From assembly GCF_001625305.1 (NCBI RefSeq), contig NW_017802491.1, forward strand, positions 1,363,102 through 1,427,101: DNA of 64,000 bases. The letters run 5' to 3'. The notes below the pieces were generated by a model, which was not told the origin of the DNA, ran no database searches, and saw only the letters and a program-made list of their open reading frames with translations. The DNA is from Branchiostoma belcheri (taxonomy: Eukaryota > Chordata > Leptocardii > Amphioxiformes > Branchiostomatidae). The position numbers and the translations under genes are program-made. Each line of letters opens with the position of its first letter. The first letter of the stretch is position 1. Positions 22,501-37,500 of this stretch are shown here, piece after piece.

Positions 22501-25500
22501 GAAGTTCAAGGCGTCCATGTAGCGACTCGGATTTCCGTAGTCTGGCAGGTCTAAATGCAGCGGAAAATTAGAAAGGCACACCTACACTATGGAACAATGG
22601 TGGGTGGGAGAAAGGCTTTCGTGCTGATACTGTTTCTTCCCCCTGACCCCTGTACGTTAAGGGTCACGTGGCGAAGGGAAGGTTTGGTGGCATAGCAGCG
22701 TGTATTTACCCACAACACAGGGCCTTATGGGGTGGCGCTTGCAATTACTAGGCAACCCATGATTTTTCATGACCAGGGACCAATATATGGCCGACTGTAA
22801 GATGTATTTGCACAGGCCTCGAAACGTACGAATAGTTCAAGATCATAAATTTGGGATTTCAAAGCACAATTTGGTTTTACTAATATTGGTCATAGAATGC
22901 CATCTACTGGTACTTCAAAATGTTTTTTGCCAGCTGTCACCATAAAAATACATTTGGTTTTCTAATAATGGTGGATTTCAGGTGATCTATTTTCCTATAT
23001 AAGTTGCAATATTCACTGTTGCTAGAAAATATCCTAATTTTACTTGTATTCAAGCACATTTCAAACACAAAGAATCTTTATATTGAAAAATATTTATAAA
23101 TCGTACAAGCCCAGTCAAAGCTGCAATTAGTACTTAATAACAGCATCCTTTATCCCAACTGTTTTATGATTCCATAGTATCATGTGAATTTATTGACACA
23201 GCAAAAGTGCAGCGATTACATGCCCATTTGACTATTCTTCAGGAGTTGACATGTTGAACTTGGCACTGTAACAGTGTAAGGGGAGCAAACATTTGTATTG
23301 TCAAGTAATGCATGACTGCTGCAAACACCACAGGACAGGTGTGTTTCAGTTCATATAACAAACCCAGTCAAGGCCAAGATATACTGTCTGGCAATACAAT
23401 ACAGTTAGGATACTGTCTTAGGTTTCAGAGACAATTCAAACTCTACTACTGGATAAATAATGGAGATTACTAGACTAGTAGTACTAATGTTTCTTTGATA
23501 GGTTTCATATTTCTAAGTTACAGTAATACATGTATTCTACAATTTCACAAATTGACAACATGTACCACAGTCTTGGGCTGCCTTGTTTGATTCCAAGTCA
23601 CATTCAGAAAACTGAGCCCTGTCAACACCTAGAACTCCTATCCTTTTCACAGTGATTGACACGGATATCTGGATAAAACTTCAAGAGTTTTTCTCCATAG
23701 AAATGAAATAGAGGCCAAAAGTGACTGGTAAGAGAGTGTAAAGAAACTGCCAGGTCATGGAATCATCATAAGAACATGATCAGAAGAGTTTACAATCATA
23801 TTGAAATAATGTTGAACTTTTATGAAGAGTTTTCCATCATCATGATCTTGATGATCACTGTGATAACCTGGCCGGTGCTAGGTTTGTCCTTGGTTATCCT
23901 GAGCCCTCCCAGGGGCTTGCCAACAAAGCAATCTCCCCGTTTCCCAAACAGAAACCCTTCATGAAACATTCATGCCCCTCTTTACAGCCGTGTCTTTGGA
24001 CCTTTGTATACTTGAACAATTACAATGGATCATTTCTACTGTTAAATCGAGCCCTTTTCAGACAGACAAAGGTAGATACCAGGTAGAATTGACATGATGA
24101 GTGGCTCACGAACATGCACCGTCCAGGCTTTGACAGGGTCAACAAATGCAGTCTCCTTGGCAACTGAGTTGCCATGGTGACATGGATTAGGCTAATTTCA
24201 TTGGGGATGGTTGGCCCTAGCAACTGGTGCCAGGTATGCCGCCAGTATCTATTTGTACTGTTTGATCCCATGTGTGCCTTGGTAACTGTATCCTATGTGA
24301 AGAATTGGAAATTGATATTCAGGTTAGCATGCCAACACTCACAGTCGTTTGTATGGGCGAGACCTTTGCTCATTTATTATCACATCAAATGGTGGTGTTG
24401 GCAGCAAAAATGAAATTCTGTTGTACTTGATACCAGATTCATTAACTATCTACTGAATAAGATGTTGAAATTTCTATAATATACAAAAGATGCAGTAAGA
24501 AAAAAAAGGAAGGAAACATAAGGTCCTATTCAGAATTTTTTTCTCTCAAATTTCTATTGCACATTTTTTGGTATAAAGAGTCCTCATAGAATAGCCAAGT
24601 AGATGGTAGCCTAGGGAATATCACTTCTATCAAAAGAGAGTTTGATTATAAGACATTATAAGACAGAATAAGACATTCAATGCTAATTTTATCTGGACTT
24701 TTTAGCTTAAATTATACCATCAGGTAAACCAAAACAAATGATTAAATTTAGTATATACATATGTAACGTTATACAAAATTTCAGCCTCTTTGCATGGCTG
24801 TACCACCATGTTGTTCCATTGCGCTGATTTAATCAAAGTCATGACCACCAGTCCTTAAAGACAATTACTGCCACAAAGGGGTAATTTTTCTGCCGCCCGC
24901 CTCCCCTCAGCCACGAAGTATCAGGTGCCAGGCTATGTAATACTGTCAGTCACCAGCCCTTTTGAAACATACATTCAATATCAAAGACCGTATGGACCAG
25001 ACTGATTATAGGCTTGAATTGCTTTTGTTTGCACAACCCAGATTATGAATAGAATTACATCACCATGGCAACTGTATAGAAAAAAAGCTGTCCGTCTAGT
25101 GCTATTGCACGTGGATGCCTTTCTATGACCCGTTTAACTTACGATAGTGATATGTCTAAACAAACAGATCACTGGCTCTCTGTCAACAAAAGGCAAGAAC
25201 TCGGAAGGATACTTTATTCTATAGACAGACAAAAGATTTGTTTGTGGTGGTTGGACTTTTGTTGCGCTTTGCTTGGATTGAGTTTCAAGTAGGTCACTTC
25301 TTGTTTTGTTCCAGAGCTTTGTTAGGCTGTGAGCTGTGTTATATTGGGAAGGGGGATGAAATTTAAATCTCAGATATGAAATTGACATCTATGTGGGCAG
25401 CATTGCTTATCTCCTATAGCTAGTTATACAGATTACTGTCTGGATTATCTTTGATCCATAGCTCAGGATTGTATTGACAGGGTTTTAGCCATAATTGCAT

Positions 25501-28500
25501 TTGGACATCTTCTGTATTGTCATACAAAAGCCTCAGAGATTACAAGAGAGAAATATCTGCAAGTTGCTGAGAACCAAATCAAACTTTTGATTGTGTTATA
25601 GATTGCCAAGGAAGAGATATGAAATAATATTATATTTGTTGGGAACTAAGGATTCTCAGGATTATCATAATTGGTGCTTTAAAAAAGCTTAAAAAGCAAT
25701 AATTATTAAAATTAGTGCATCAGAAACCTTTCTTTTTATTGTAAAACACCTTACTTTGCTGTTCAATACCTTATCAGGCCCACCTATATCTTTTATGAAG
25801 CAAAGGTTTATTAGTCTGTCCATACAGTCAACATCTCCCACAGAGAATGCAGTTCCCAACAATCCTACGAGTCTGAATCATTCATGAAGATGGTAGAAAA
25901 CCTGGCAACCGGCGACGGCAGAATGTTCCAGGTGTTTGTTTGAGAGCAGAATGTCACTCACGTTGCTATGATCAGAAAGGCCGGGCTGCATTCACTGCAT
26001 ATCCTTATTACCCTCCATTGAAGTCAGTTGGCAAACAATTTTTCGTGTGTGCAAACTTATGACAAAATAGAAAAGCGATTTTTCAAAGTCCTCTCTGCAA
26101 GGCATTTCATTTTTGAAAGCAAAGCATTTGATGTTTGTTGAACCCTCTCTATATATAGCCGTGCGTCAGCTGTCAATAACAGCCTATTCTCAGCAGGCTG
26201 TATTGCACTACAGGCAGGGACGTGTTCATTATTTTTGGATCCATCTGGTGTTTACGGCCCAATCTGTTCCCCCTGATTCTGGTGATCAGCCTTCACACTG
26301 CGCCTGGGTCACAACCCCCGGCTGTTAGAACAGCCATCGTCATGGCAACACGTAGCTGTTTGTTGCCTGTCGGGTCTGTCAAAGATGTTAGACGTTATCA
26401 AGACCTTTGTACCCATAACTCGGCAATGTCCAAAGGTTGTGCAGTGAAGTGTTTACTGATCTATAGATCTGTTCTCTGAGGCAAGAATCACAAGTTTAAC
26501 TGTTCTGTTCATCTTTATAGTATACAGCCAAATAAATATACAGCTTTTAGAAAGCCTCTTGCAGTTTCAAACATTGATGCATCAAGAAGAAAAGATCTTC
26601 ATGAATTATCGTTATAAAAACAGCAGGAGATAAAATGATTTACTTATTTAAAGACAATCAGCACCAAGGACATCACTAAGTGCTTCTTAATTTTAGGGTT
26701 GATGAAAATCCTCCCTTTTTATCAGCCTATTACTAGCTAGATTTACATAATGACCAGTTAATGTTGGCTGAACTAACAGTACTCTTGTTACTGTTAGTCA
26801 GAGAAGCATAGATTCACAGGTGAAGCATTGTCCCGTAAAAGGGGCACACCCAAAACACACTTTTCCTCTCTGGTGTTTTTGAAGTGGCCGTACCATTTTA
26901 AACTACGCTGCTTTTGAGTCAGAACAAGTGTACTGTTGTCTTTCGTCCCATAAAAGTCAGCGTCTTTAAGATGTTTGGCACGTCTTCAAACAGCCAGGAC
27001 AGTGCTGTAGTCATAATAACGAGACAGGTGTGACCACAAACGTGTATGTCCACCCAACTCATCCAGCCACACCTGCTCACAATACTGCCCAGCCGAGCGT
27101 TAAATTATCCTTTTGCAGCGGCTGTCAGCGACCATTAATCTGCAGCCAGCCCCCAAGGCAGCCCCCAATCACTTGAGGGAAATTAAACCTAATTTATGGG
27201 TGTTACCTTGATTTGGTTGAGTCAGTACTATGTGTGCAGTAAGCATGGTTTAACTGAATCTGAGTTTGTAATGAGGGGCTGTTTGTGGTTACCAGGTTAC
27301 TGTCTGTGTGGAAACAACATCTTGAAGGATGGAACTCTCATACTTCTTCAAATTAGTCTCCTGTTTTCTCAAGTCTGTATGAGATTATATTGGAGTTGGA
27401 TTATTTATCGTCACTGATCTTATGTTACTTTAGTTTAAGGGTTGGTGTGCAAACAGCAGTGGTTTCAAACAATGATTATAAAGGGGAAAAATAAATGTAC
27501 GCAGCATGTCAGAGACAAATACACCGGGCGTCATCTTGTATAACAGCATTGTCACATTTTTGTCCTTCAAGATAATAGTCTTATTGCTCGTCCCCTTGTA
27601 CTGTTCAGAAATCAATCAATCAAGTTTCTTTTACTACAAAAGAAAAAAAGAATTTTTAATGTCGCTTCATTTTTCAACAAACCATTTTCTTGCAATTGAC
27701 ATTTTGCAGAGCAAGTGTGTCGTAAATATTGTGCTAGATAATGGGCATGTGTCTCTAGTTCCCTTTTGCAATCCAGATGACATTTCAAATGTTTGGTAGG
27801 TTCCATTTTCTCTGTTGAAATTCTGGACTTAATGGACAGAAGTGGTGCTTAACTTATTGGAAGACAAGTGTTGACTTATTGTGTACATTCATACTAGAAT
27901 TAATGATTAATTTTGAAACATAGGGCCTATTGCCATGGTGGCAAGATGGTCTTCTGGTTAGGATAAATCCTTGCATGGGATTGATAATACACTATGTTTC
28001 AGTAGCATGATAATAATTTTAAGACCTGTGTAAGATGTTTCCCCATGTTCCCCATCCGACAGGCCATGTCCCTGATTGAGGACCTGATGCGGGAAGTCAA
28101 CATGCTGAATGACAACAAAGCCAAGGTTGCCAAGGAGATGAAGGACATCAAGGACAGACTAGACAAGGTGAGCATGGCAGGGATTGTCTGGTGGGGAAAA
28201 GAGCACGTAGGCATAGGAAAATGAATGTTGTGTTTCAATTTACAGTGCTGAAAAATTTGGGTCAATTAGTCGGTAGGGATTGTATGTCCCTTGCCCCAAA
28301 AAGACCTAGGTGGGCAGGTTTTTGCTAGGTTTGCTTGGCTGACAGGAAACACAAAATGTTTTCTATTGTCTTACAGAGATTTAAGGATGTTGACTTGTTC
28401 ATTGATACCGAAACATAAAAAAATAGCACCTTAAGTTTTTTTCTGTCTTTTTTCTTTTCAGTGCAAGTCTGTTAGAAACAGGTTTTGAAATCATAGATCC

Positions 28501-31500
28501 AGTGACTTTGATAAATATAATACCGGTATTTGGCTGCCTGGTTGATTTTTGGAGACTGAACAGATGATTTTCTGTAATCAGGTTGCAGCAGACCATTTCA
28601 GCACCAAGGACAGGTCACCACCTTATAAGTCAATCTAATCAGAACTTCAAAAGGCATATGTTTTGTCATGTGTTGTGATTTCTATTGTTTTTGTTGTTGC
28701 TTTTTTAGCAAAAGAAATGACAGAAAAACATGTAATGTTGAATTTTCCCCTGTACAGATGGACCTGACTTCACTAAGTGACAGAATCAGTGAACTGGAGA
28801 GCTATCAGGACAAGATGAAGAAGATTGATGAACTAGAGAAACAATTGGTAAGACATTTCACACTTCTTGCCAGCCAGAGGGAGTTTGCTTCTATTTTCTG
28901 CTGTTGTTATTCTTTTAACTCTTGAGTCTATAAGACATCACACAAACTGTGCATATAATAAGAACTTATGGTTGCATTTTTCTAAGGACGATGCAGTTTG
29001 AGCTATGACATCTGTCATTTTGTTTGACATTGCATGAGTTTAAGTATACTGGAACATGTTGTATAATGTCTCCTATCTATTGCACAGGCTGAATTAGCAG
29101 AACAGTTGAAGAAGCTGCCCACTGCAGAGGAGTTTGATGCCTTTGTCACGTGGCCTGTACTGGATGAGGCACTGAGGGAAGAACGGCAAAAATACATGGA
29201 GGTATGTAACCTTAGTATATCATTTGGGTGAAAAATTTATCGGTTACAGCGTTAGACAGCTGGTAGAAGGTTACAAGAGAGGGGATACTCTAGGATTCAA
29301 TGAGCTTTTCAGTTCTCCTTTCTTTGATTTACAACGGGCTTTTTCTCTGTGAAGATCAAAACTTGCTGCTGGTAGAGATCAGAGACTGGAGGAAATTACA
29401 TCTTGAGTCCACATGAGAGATGTGCAAACTCATGCTCTGAGCAGGAAGTGCTGCAAATTAGAATGGAGGCAAGCATGTTTGCCTAACCAAAAAGCTCTTG
29501 CATTTACAATGTATTTCATTTTATTTATTCATTGTTTGCTTCAGACACATGTCCTATATCCACAACATTAAGAAAAACAAAACTAACTACGAATACATAA
29601 CATAAAATACTGCCATACACAGTAGTGGCTAAATTGATTGTCATGACAGGCTATTTGTAAATCCCTAGTATCCATGAGTAATTCTAATTCCTTCTTTTTC
29701 ACACCCAGACGAAACCCACAGATGGTGCAGATGAGTCTGAAGTGGTAAGCTGCAGGTTTCACTTGGAGCATGGGATCCTACACTTATAACTCCTGCACTT
29801 TTTCCACAGATGTTTGGTTTAGATGAGCACCCTTCACCGATATCTTCTGCTACACTCAGTTCATCACTTGTCTTTGCATGGATTGTCTGTTCAATGGGAA
29901 ATCCCTTTTAGTTTCTCTGTAGAAATGAATGATGTCTTCCACTGCCCAGCCTCTCTTCCCACAGGTTCAGCTGCATGTATACAGCACCATTAGGCATGCA
30001 ACATCCCAATATCTTCTGCAGTTGTTTCAGCTTCCTTCATCTCATCACAATATTCCTTAGCATGCACACATGCACAGCAAACTTGCATGATCAACATTAT
30101 TGCACATTTTTCTTCTCAATATGCTACCGTGACAGATATTTTACACTTTCTTTGATAGACCAAAAATCAAGCAAATTTTATCATTCAAAGTTTACTTAGA
30201 CCCTTTTACACACAGTTTGATGCCAACATGGTCAATTTTTCCACTCAATGTCCCCACAGCTTCTAGAGCAGCTGAAGAGTAAGGACCCGTCACGTCCGCC
30301 GTCTGCCCCTCGGCCTCCCTCATCCCGTCTTAGCAGCGCGAAGGAGAAGTACCCTGAGGCACTGCAGGCTCTCAAGGAAATGGCAACGCTGTCTTTCGAA
30401 CACGAGAAACTCTCAGAGCAAGTCGAAAAATTAGAGGTAAGTGCAACAGATCTTACTTAACTATTAAAGTTAAAATCCTTCCCACACCTTTTGGTGTATA
30501 GTGGTACTACCCATCTCTACTGGATTTGGTCAGGGGGTTATGTTAAATTTATTGACTTAATTGGCAGCTGCTGATTTTGTATCTTCAGTTTGTAGTCAGA
30601 TAGTTAAGCTAATGGCAACAAGTATTTTGCATGTGTATTGTTCTAGTTTGCATAGTTTTTGTGGGATAAAGGTACTGAATTGGCAGAGAAAATGTTCTCC
30701 AGCTATCTTTGTAAAGCCTATTATTAGTCTGTTTATTGTTGGCTATGATCAAACAGAGCACAGCATGTAAATGTTACCATAGGGTTGGTATTTTCAAGGA
30801 CATTATACAAATAATGGCCATGTCCTATTTTTTGACATTTGGAGCCATTTGCCAACAGTATCGCAGACAGCCTGTTTATCCTGGATTTTCATCGAGTTTC
30901 ATTTTTTCCCTTTCTTTACAGGTTACCATGCCAACTAAGGCAGACAAGAGTGAGTTGGAAAAGCTGCTTGAAGCAGGTAGGCACTCCCTATGAGCACCTT
31001 AAGTAAAGTCTATAGCTTTGACTTTATGGTGGGTTCATGATATCATTTGCTGCAAAGCCTTTTCATTCTTGTTGAAGGTTGCTTTCGAAATGTTAAACCA
31101 AGGGAATCAACAGTGTAAAGTGGTTTTGTACATGCAGACAATGTGGTAATCAGATTCGAATTCTGAAACATAAAAAATACTTTTTTAAAAGAAAATGATA
31201 TTGCTAATAATATTGCTAATGATAGCTACTAATACAGACATCTAATCATTTTCCCAAACAGAGATGACTTAATTATCATGACTCTCAAAACACATTTACA
31301 ATGTACTTTCAACATTTTACCATCATAGATAGAAGAGTTGTGAATGTGACTTTGTGACTTCCTAATCAATTAATCAACCAATCAATCAATCATTCAATCA
31401 ATCAATCATTCGATCGATTGGTTAAATGATCAATTAACTGACTGATAAGGCCAGATAACTTTTAAGCTACAGGGTCATTGTTTACTGACCACAAGGTTCT

Positions 31501-34500
31501 TCAATATAAGGTACTGTCTATAATCATGCCTGGTTTGGCTCATGCACCCCTCTACACATCTCCCCAGCTCTGGCCAATCAGAAGGTGGATGTCCCAGAAG
31601 ACCTGCTGGAGCAGCTGGCTGCCCTGCGGGATGCTCTGGACATGATGAAGAACAGCAGGGACAAGGTGGGAGGACTAGATAAGACCAGACCCCTGATGTT
31701 GACAAATTACTATGAACATGGTACTTTTGATGTTATGAGCTATCAGAAGGTGTGGGAAGCCTTGTTATGGTACCAAGGCATCAACAACTAACAGATTCAG
31801 TGTCAGCAGTCCCATCAAAGGTAACAAATGTCTTAGCAGTGACTTCAAGATGCAGCTTATATGAGAAACAGTTTTGCTGAGGATCCCACTTCTGACACCA
31901 TGTGTTGAAACTAAATTCAAAATCTGAACCAGATATGCCTGATTCTTAAAAGGAAAAAAACACAGCTTGGCTTCATATGGCTTCTCTGAAGTTATCACTG
32001 CTCAACACTGTATTAGCAATTGAAAGCATTGTATTGATAGCACCTAGAACTATCTTATTGTTGTGCCATTGACCTAAAACAGAACACAAAGTGTTGCTAG
32101 TGGTTGGTCAACTGACATGATGCAGGAATGTTCTAGAATGTGCTATTAGTATAATAATTGCATCATAGTTATTTACAGTCATAGCTATCACAGCACAGGG
32201 ATTCCAGAATATATTCCAGGATCTGAACTGAAATTGTATAATTATTTCTCTTACAAAACACTTCCGATCTGCAAAAACACTGTTTTGGAAAAGAGATGGT
32301 TGTACAATTACCAGTTCAGCATCTCATGAATCTGTGCTTATGTAATGTATTGCAGATGCCTTGCCACTTCTCTACATGCTTTGTGTCAGCAGTAACTGTT
32401 CTATCTCTCTCACCCCCAGCTTGACGAACATTCTCGCATCCTGGACGGGCTCATAAATGCCCCTCCAGACTTCCTCACCCCTCCCTCCACCCCCCCTCCA
32501 ACTGAAGGCGAACCAGATGCCTTCTCTCTCGCACACACCGCCACTCCTGTCCTGCCCCCTATATCCCCCACCCACAGTGCAAATGACACTCCCCCTCACA
32601 GAAAGAGACCGACCCCGCCCACCTCCCCTGTCCATAGGATGTCCGACCCATCCAGAATGACACCGCCCCCCTCCCCCGTACGCAGGATGTCAGACACGTC
32701 CAAACGTCCCCTCAGTCCCGTAACATCCGTACTCCCCTCCACTGGCCCCTCTAAGAAGACTTCTAGCACAGGCAGACTCATGCAGGACCTGAACCTGCAG
32801 ATAGTGGGCCTGCGTGCCAAGGATGCCGAGCTGGAGAAAGACATTAAGAGCCTTAAGGATGCTGTCAGTCAGAGATTGAGCTTTACAGGAGTGCCTGTAC
32901 AGGTTAGTCAGGACACAGGTATCTTCAGCACAGGGTGGTCGACTATCGCAAGTTTTCCCCTTCAGCATGTCACAGAGCAAAAGAATAAATATTGGAAGTC
33001 AGCAACTTAAACTGATCAATTGCCAGTCAAAATTTGAATCATTTTCTATACTGTCATTGACATAATAATTGTGATTACAGGTTTCAGATTCATTACATGT
33101 TATGGATTTAAGATTCACTGTGTTTTTGATTGCTTTGTGGCCTTCTACGTTCTTAGTTGTGTTCTTATGGGCATATTCTGTATCTGTCTCCTAAAGAACA
33201 CTTCCGAGAATGAAACCATAGGACACAGCAACAGTTCACAGGTAAGGATGGTATCAAAATTTCCAAAATACATGTAATCCAGATGCACTCTAATCATAAA
33301 ATCATCACCCAATGACAAATGAAATGACAGGTTTAAGTACAAGTATAAGAGCACCTTCAATGATCAAGTGGTGATGTGATTCATTAATTGACTGGCAATT
33401 GATTGCACAGGGTAATGAAGAAAGCACAGGGTGTTGCATTTTGACCATACAATGGTCTAAAACCCAATCACACAGTGTCCTAACATAAGGGTACAGTTTT
33501 GGTGATCACTCTCCTTGGTGCTGGTTTTAAGGTGGTTGTTATAGGGTGTCATTCAAAGTTGTCACAACTCACAAACTAACCGTACATGATAAATGCAACT
33601 AACCAAGTAACAAGTTATAACACTGGTGTCTTTGCATGAGGGATTTGGAATGGATGTTGTAACCATACATTTGTTATAACCTGACTAATGACTGGCAGTG
33701 AGAGCTTGTGTAAACACATTTGTTGGAAATGAAAAATAACACGTGGAGTCACTAAGAACTTTAAAACACAAACTTTAAATGTTCACAAACTAACAGTTAT
33801 ACCATTATGGATAAAGTAACATACCTGTAGCACATTATTTTTGTACAGGGATAACTTATGGGTCACCAGTGTAATTACTGTCAGCAACAATCTCATCAAT
33901 TTACATAGAAAACAAGTAAAAATTGTCTCCAAATTTCTAGTGGATAACTGAATAAAAGAACCTAAACATGAATCTAAAAACACTAATGTTAGCTTTAAAA
34001 AGAACACCACCAGTGTCATACATAGAATTTCTTAAATCTTAGTCAAGAATTCATCAATTTTCAATGTACTTTTTATCTGCCCCAAGCAGCTTTTATCAGA
34101 AAATAATTTTTGCTTCTGATCAGCCATTAGTGTTTGAGGGTGTACTGCATAAAATGTTCACTGCCATCACAAGACATGACTTGCACCTTGCCGTGAGCTT
34201 TTCCATGCACCAGTCCTGCTATTGCTTTATTTTGACCTGGATGTGACAATTCTGTTCTGTGATTTTCTCTTTAACCAAAGATGGGAGATGAACATGAACT
34301 ACAGAGCATGAACCAGGTATGCAGACACGCTGCTTTTTTCCACCTGCGTGAGATTTGAGGCACCATCCATATAGCAAGCACTGGAAATAATTTATTTCAC
34401 AAACATTCCATGATATCATTGTACAAGCAACAGTGTTGTATTTATGCAACATTTTGGTTGTTTTTGTACCATGTCTGATTATTGAGCACACACCATCTGA

Positions 34501-37500
34501 GAATTCACAATCCCACATGGAGTCATTTCTTTAGAACAACAGCTTCTAAACTTGCCATTCAATGCGAAATTCATGCACATCATACATTTAGCATGGAAGA
34601 CTTTTTCCCCATCTTAAAGCATGTCAAGTGCTTTGAGGCTTCCTGTGTACTGAAAATCAATGCTTGCAACTGAATTTTTTAAGCATACATTGTCCAGATA
34701 CAGAGAGGTTAACTGTTCTAAGATGGGGGAAAAGTCATTCTATAGTAATCTAAGATTCCAGTGTACCAGGGTAATTTTGGTACGTGGAGGTATCTTTAGA
34801 GTGCTTAAGTGCTGTCATTGTACAAATCGTATTCTAATCATTTCCTTTTTTTTTCTTCAATTTCATTCCATGTACTAATGCAGAATTAGAAATCATGGCA
34901 TAGCAATTATAACAGCTGGAGCTTGTTTCATCCAACATTGCTAATTGATGCATTTTCCTTGTAAACTTCCCTGTAGTATCAGAAATTTACCTAGAACAAT
35001 GGATATATGTAAACTAAAGGTTGATACCAATACATTCAAATACACACTACCAGTTGAGTACATGCGGACATTTTGGATGCACCAAATAGTCTGAGCTACT
35101 GCAAAACGCTTTGTAATTTTGACACATCTTTTTGCATCTCACAAGCAATCGGCAGCTTGGTTAGGTGCAGATACTGAGGACACACAGACACAGCCTGCTT
35201 CACACACCTCAGCTTCCCCAGCAGAAATGCCTCCGTCTGAGGCACAAGATGAAATCTTGCAAGTGTATATAAGCAATGTTTCTGAGGAAACAAGCACTGC
35301 TGAAATAGTAATCAGTGAAAAAGCTGCTTTGCAAGATCAGGTGGGAAATTTGGGCAAATTTTTCTCTGCACCGCCTCACATTATACAGCCTTTCTGTAAT
35401 TAGCACTTAAAACACTTGCTTAACCAATAATTGAGATTGAACCCTTTCAAACTTAATCACAAACATAATCATTTCTTGTGTTTCATTGTAACATGACAGA
35501 AAAATACACAATCATATAATTCTGATGTGCACCCCTCTATCATGTTAAGTTCTAGAGTTTTGCACGATGATGTGTGCCGTACACTGTATCGTAACTAAAG
35601 TAGATAAAGTGTCAAACTTGTTGCCTTCCAGTCTCAGACTACAGACACTGCAAAAACTCCACATGACAGACAGTCAACAGAAGTTCAACCTCAACCACCC
35701 TCTTATGTAGAGGGGCCTACACCTTCTAAGTCCCCAATGTGCAATACAGATATCTCCAATGATACAAAACCTAAAAATCTGAATGAAAATAAGTCAAAGA
35801 AGCAACCTTCTGTGATCACCAGAAAAGAGCGTCCTGCAACTAAGAGCTCTACCCCAGTCAAAGATGAAAAATATGCTAATAAGAAAGATGAAGGAAAAGA
35901 AAACGCAAGTGCAGAAATCGAGAAACCATTGCCAGATAATCAGCAAACAAATTCCCAGAAGACCAAGGCCCCCCAGGTGAATCCTGCTCCTCCAATGATG
36001 GCGAGACACACAAAGCTTGTCACCCCCATGGCTCCCACAGGGTGGTACATTCCAAACCAGAAGTCTGTGAAGATAGAGGTGGGAACTTCCATCCCGGCCC
36101 CCTTCCCCCTACAGAGGCACTGTTCATTCCATTCCACTGCTTCATCATCCAACATTTTTCCATCCCATACTTCATACTAACACCAGTTCTGAACTTGCAC
36201 TTTGCTCATCAGGACCCCTTTTTATTTCCATCATCATACAAACAGCACCGTTTCTTTATCAACAATGTTCTCTTGGATTCATGTTATGTTAATGTTTTCC
36301 TCCATTATTCAGTTTGTAGCACCATGTTTATTGTGTTTCATCCTTGCATTTGACACTTTTTGTTGTTTATTTAACAATGCTTTTGTTGTTTTGTCCCAAG
36401 GAGAATTATTACCGTTTTTTTTTATTTTACAAAATGTCAACTATGGGAGGAATGTCTTTTCTCCTAAAGAATTGCCTTCCCAGAATGCTTCTCTCACCTA
36501 CCCACAATCCCCTGCAGGATGGCGACATGTTGGCTAACCTGCAGCAGAAGGTGCTGCAGCTGCTGGCAGACGTGGAACAGCTGAACGGAACTTCCTCCGA
36601 CCTGGTCCGGAAGAGTGGTGACCTTCAAAAGAGTACAGAGGTCAGTGGGTGCTTCTTTCAACATGCCTAGCATCAGATTGGGTCGAGTGGATTGGATCTT
36701 TATTATGCAGCTGGCAGACTTTCAGGCTGAATTTTGTTACTTGGTGTTTACATGGCTCAGTTAAGTAAACAATGACATATGTCATTTAAAACATACCATA
36801 CAAATTCTGTGACAGTGTATACATGTACATGTATATCATTTGATAAACATTTTGTGACTTGACACAGGTATAGCAAAACCTGAGATCCTAACAAAAGCTA
36901 CCTTATTTGCAGGCTCTTTATAAGGTTTGTGACAAGTTGAATGACACCAAAGCAGACAAGGACTATGTCACCATGGAGGTTGATGTGGTAAGCTTGTGCT
37001 TTATTGTTATATTTACAAACTTGTGTCCCAATGCCAATTGCAAGGGAAGACAAGGATACGAAAATGTAAAAAAAAAGCAGAAAATGTGTAGTCTATAATC
37101 TGGAGAGACTTTTTTGGAGGCAGTAGCTAAGATTTTATTGGTACAGTTTTCACAGTGAATTGAAATAGCAAAACATCACCTGATGGTTACTGAACTGAAC
37201 TGATGGCTGCATTCTTTTGTGTCACAGAAAGCAGACAAGAGGGCGCTGGAGAGCAAAGTCAGCCGGCAGCAGTTTGACTCCTCCTTCAACGAGCTGAACA
37301 ACCTGATCCAGGAACTGCTGGCTAAACTGGACGGACAGGTAAACACACTGTCACTTTCTCAAGTTCCCAGCTGCTTAGAATCTAGAACATATTTTGCAAA
37401 CTGGCATTAGTGTTGTGTAAACATGGCCTACTCGCAATGGAAGGCATTTCAGCACCATGAAGGACTTGATGTCATGAGCTGGAAATTTGTAAGGATCTGA

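Noticed and set aside
29966-30020. Possible extra QRICH2 exon after the CTTCCCACAG acceptor
   Set aside because: No convincing in-frame donor follows, and the flanking exons already join in phase without it.
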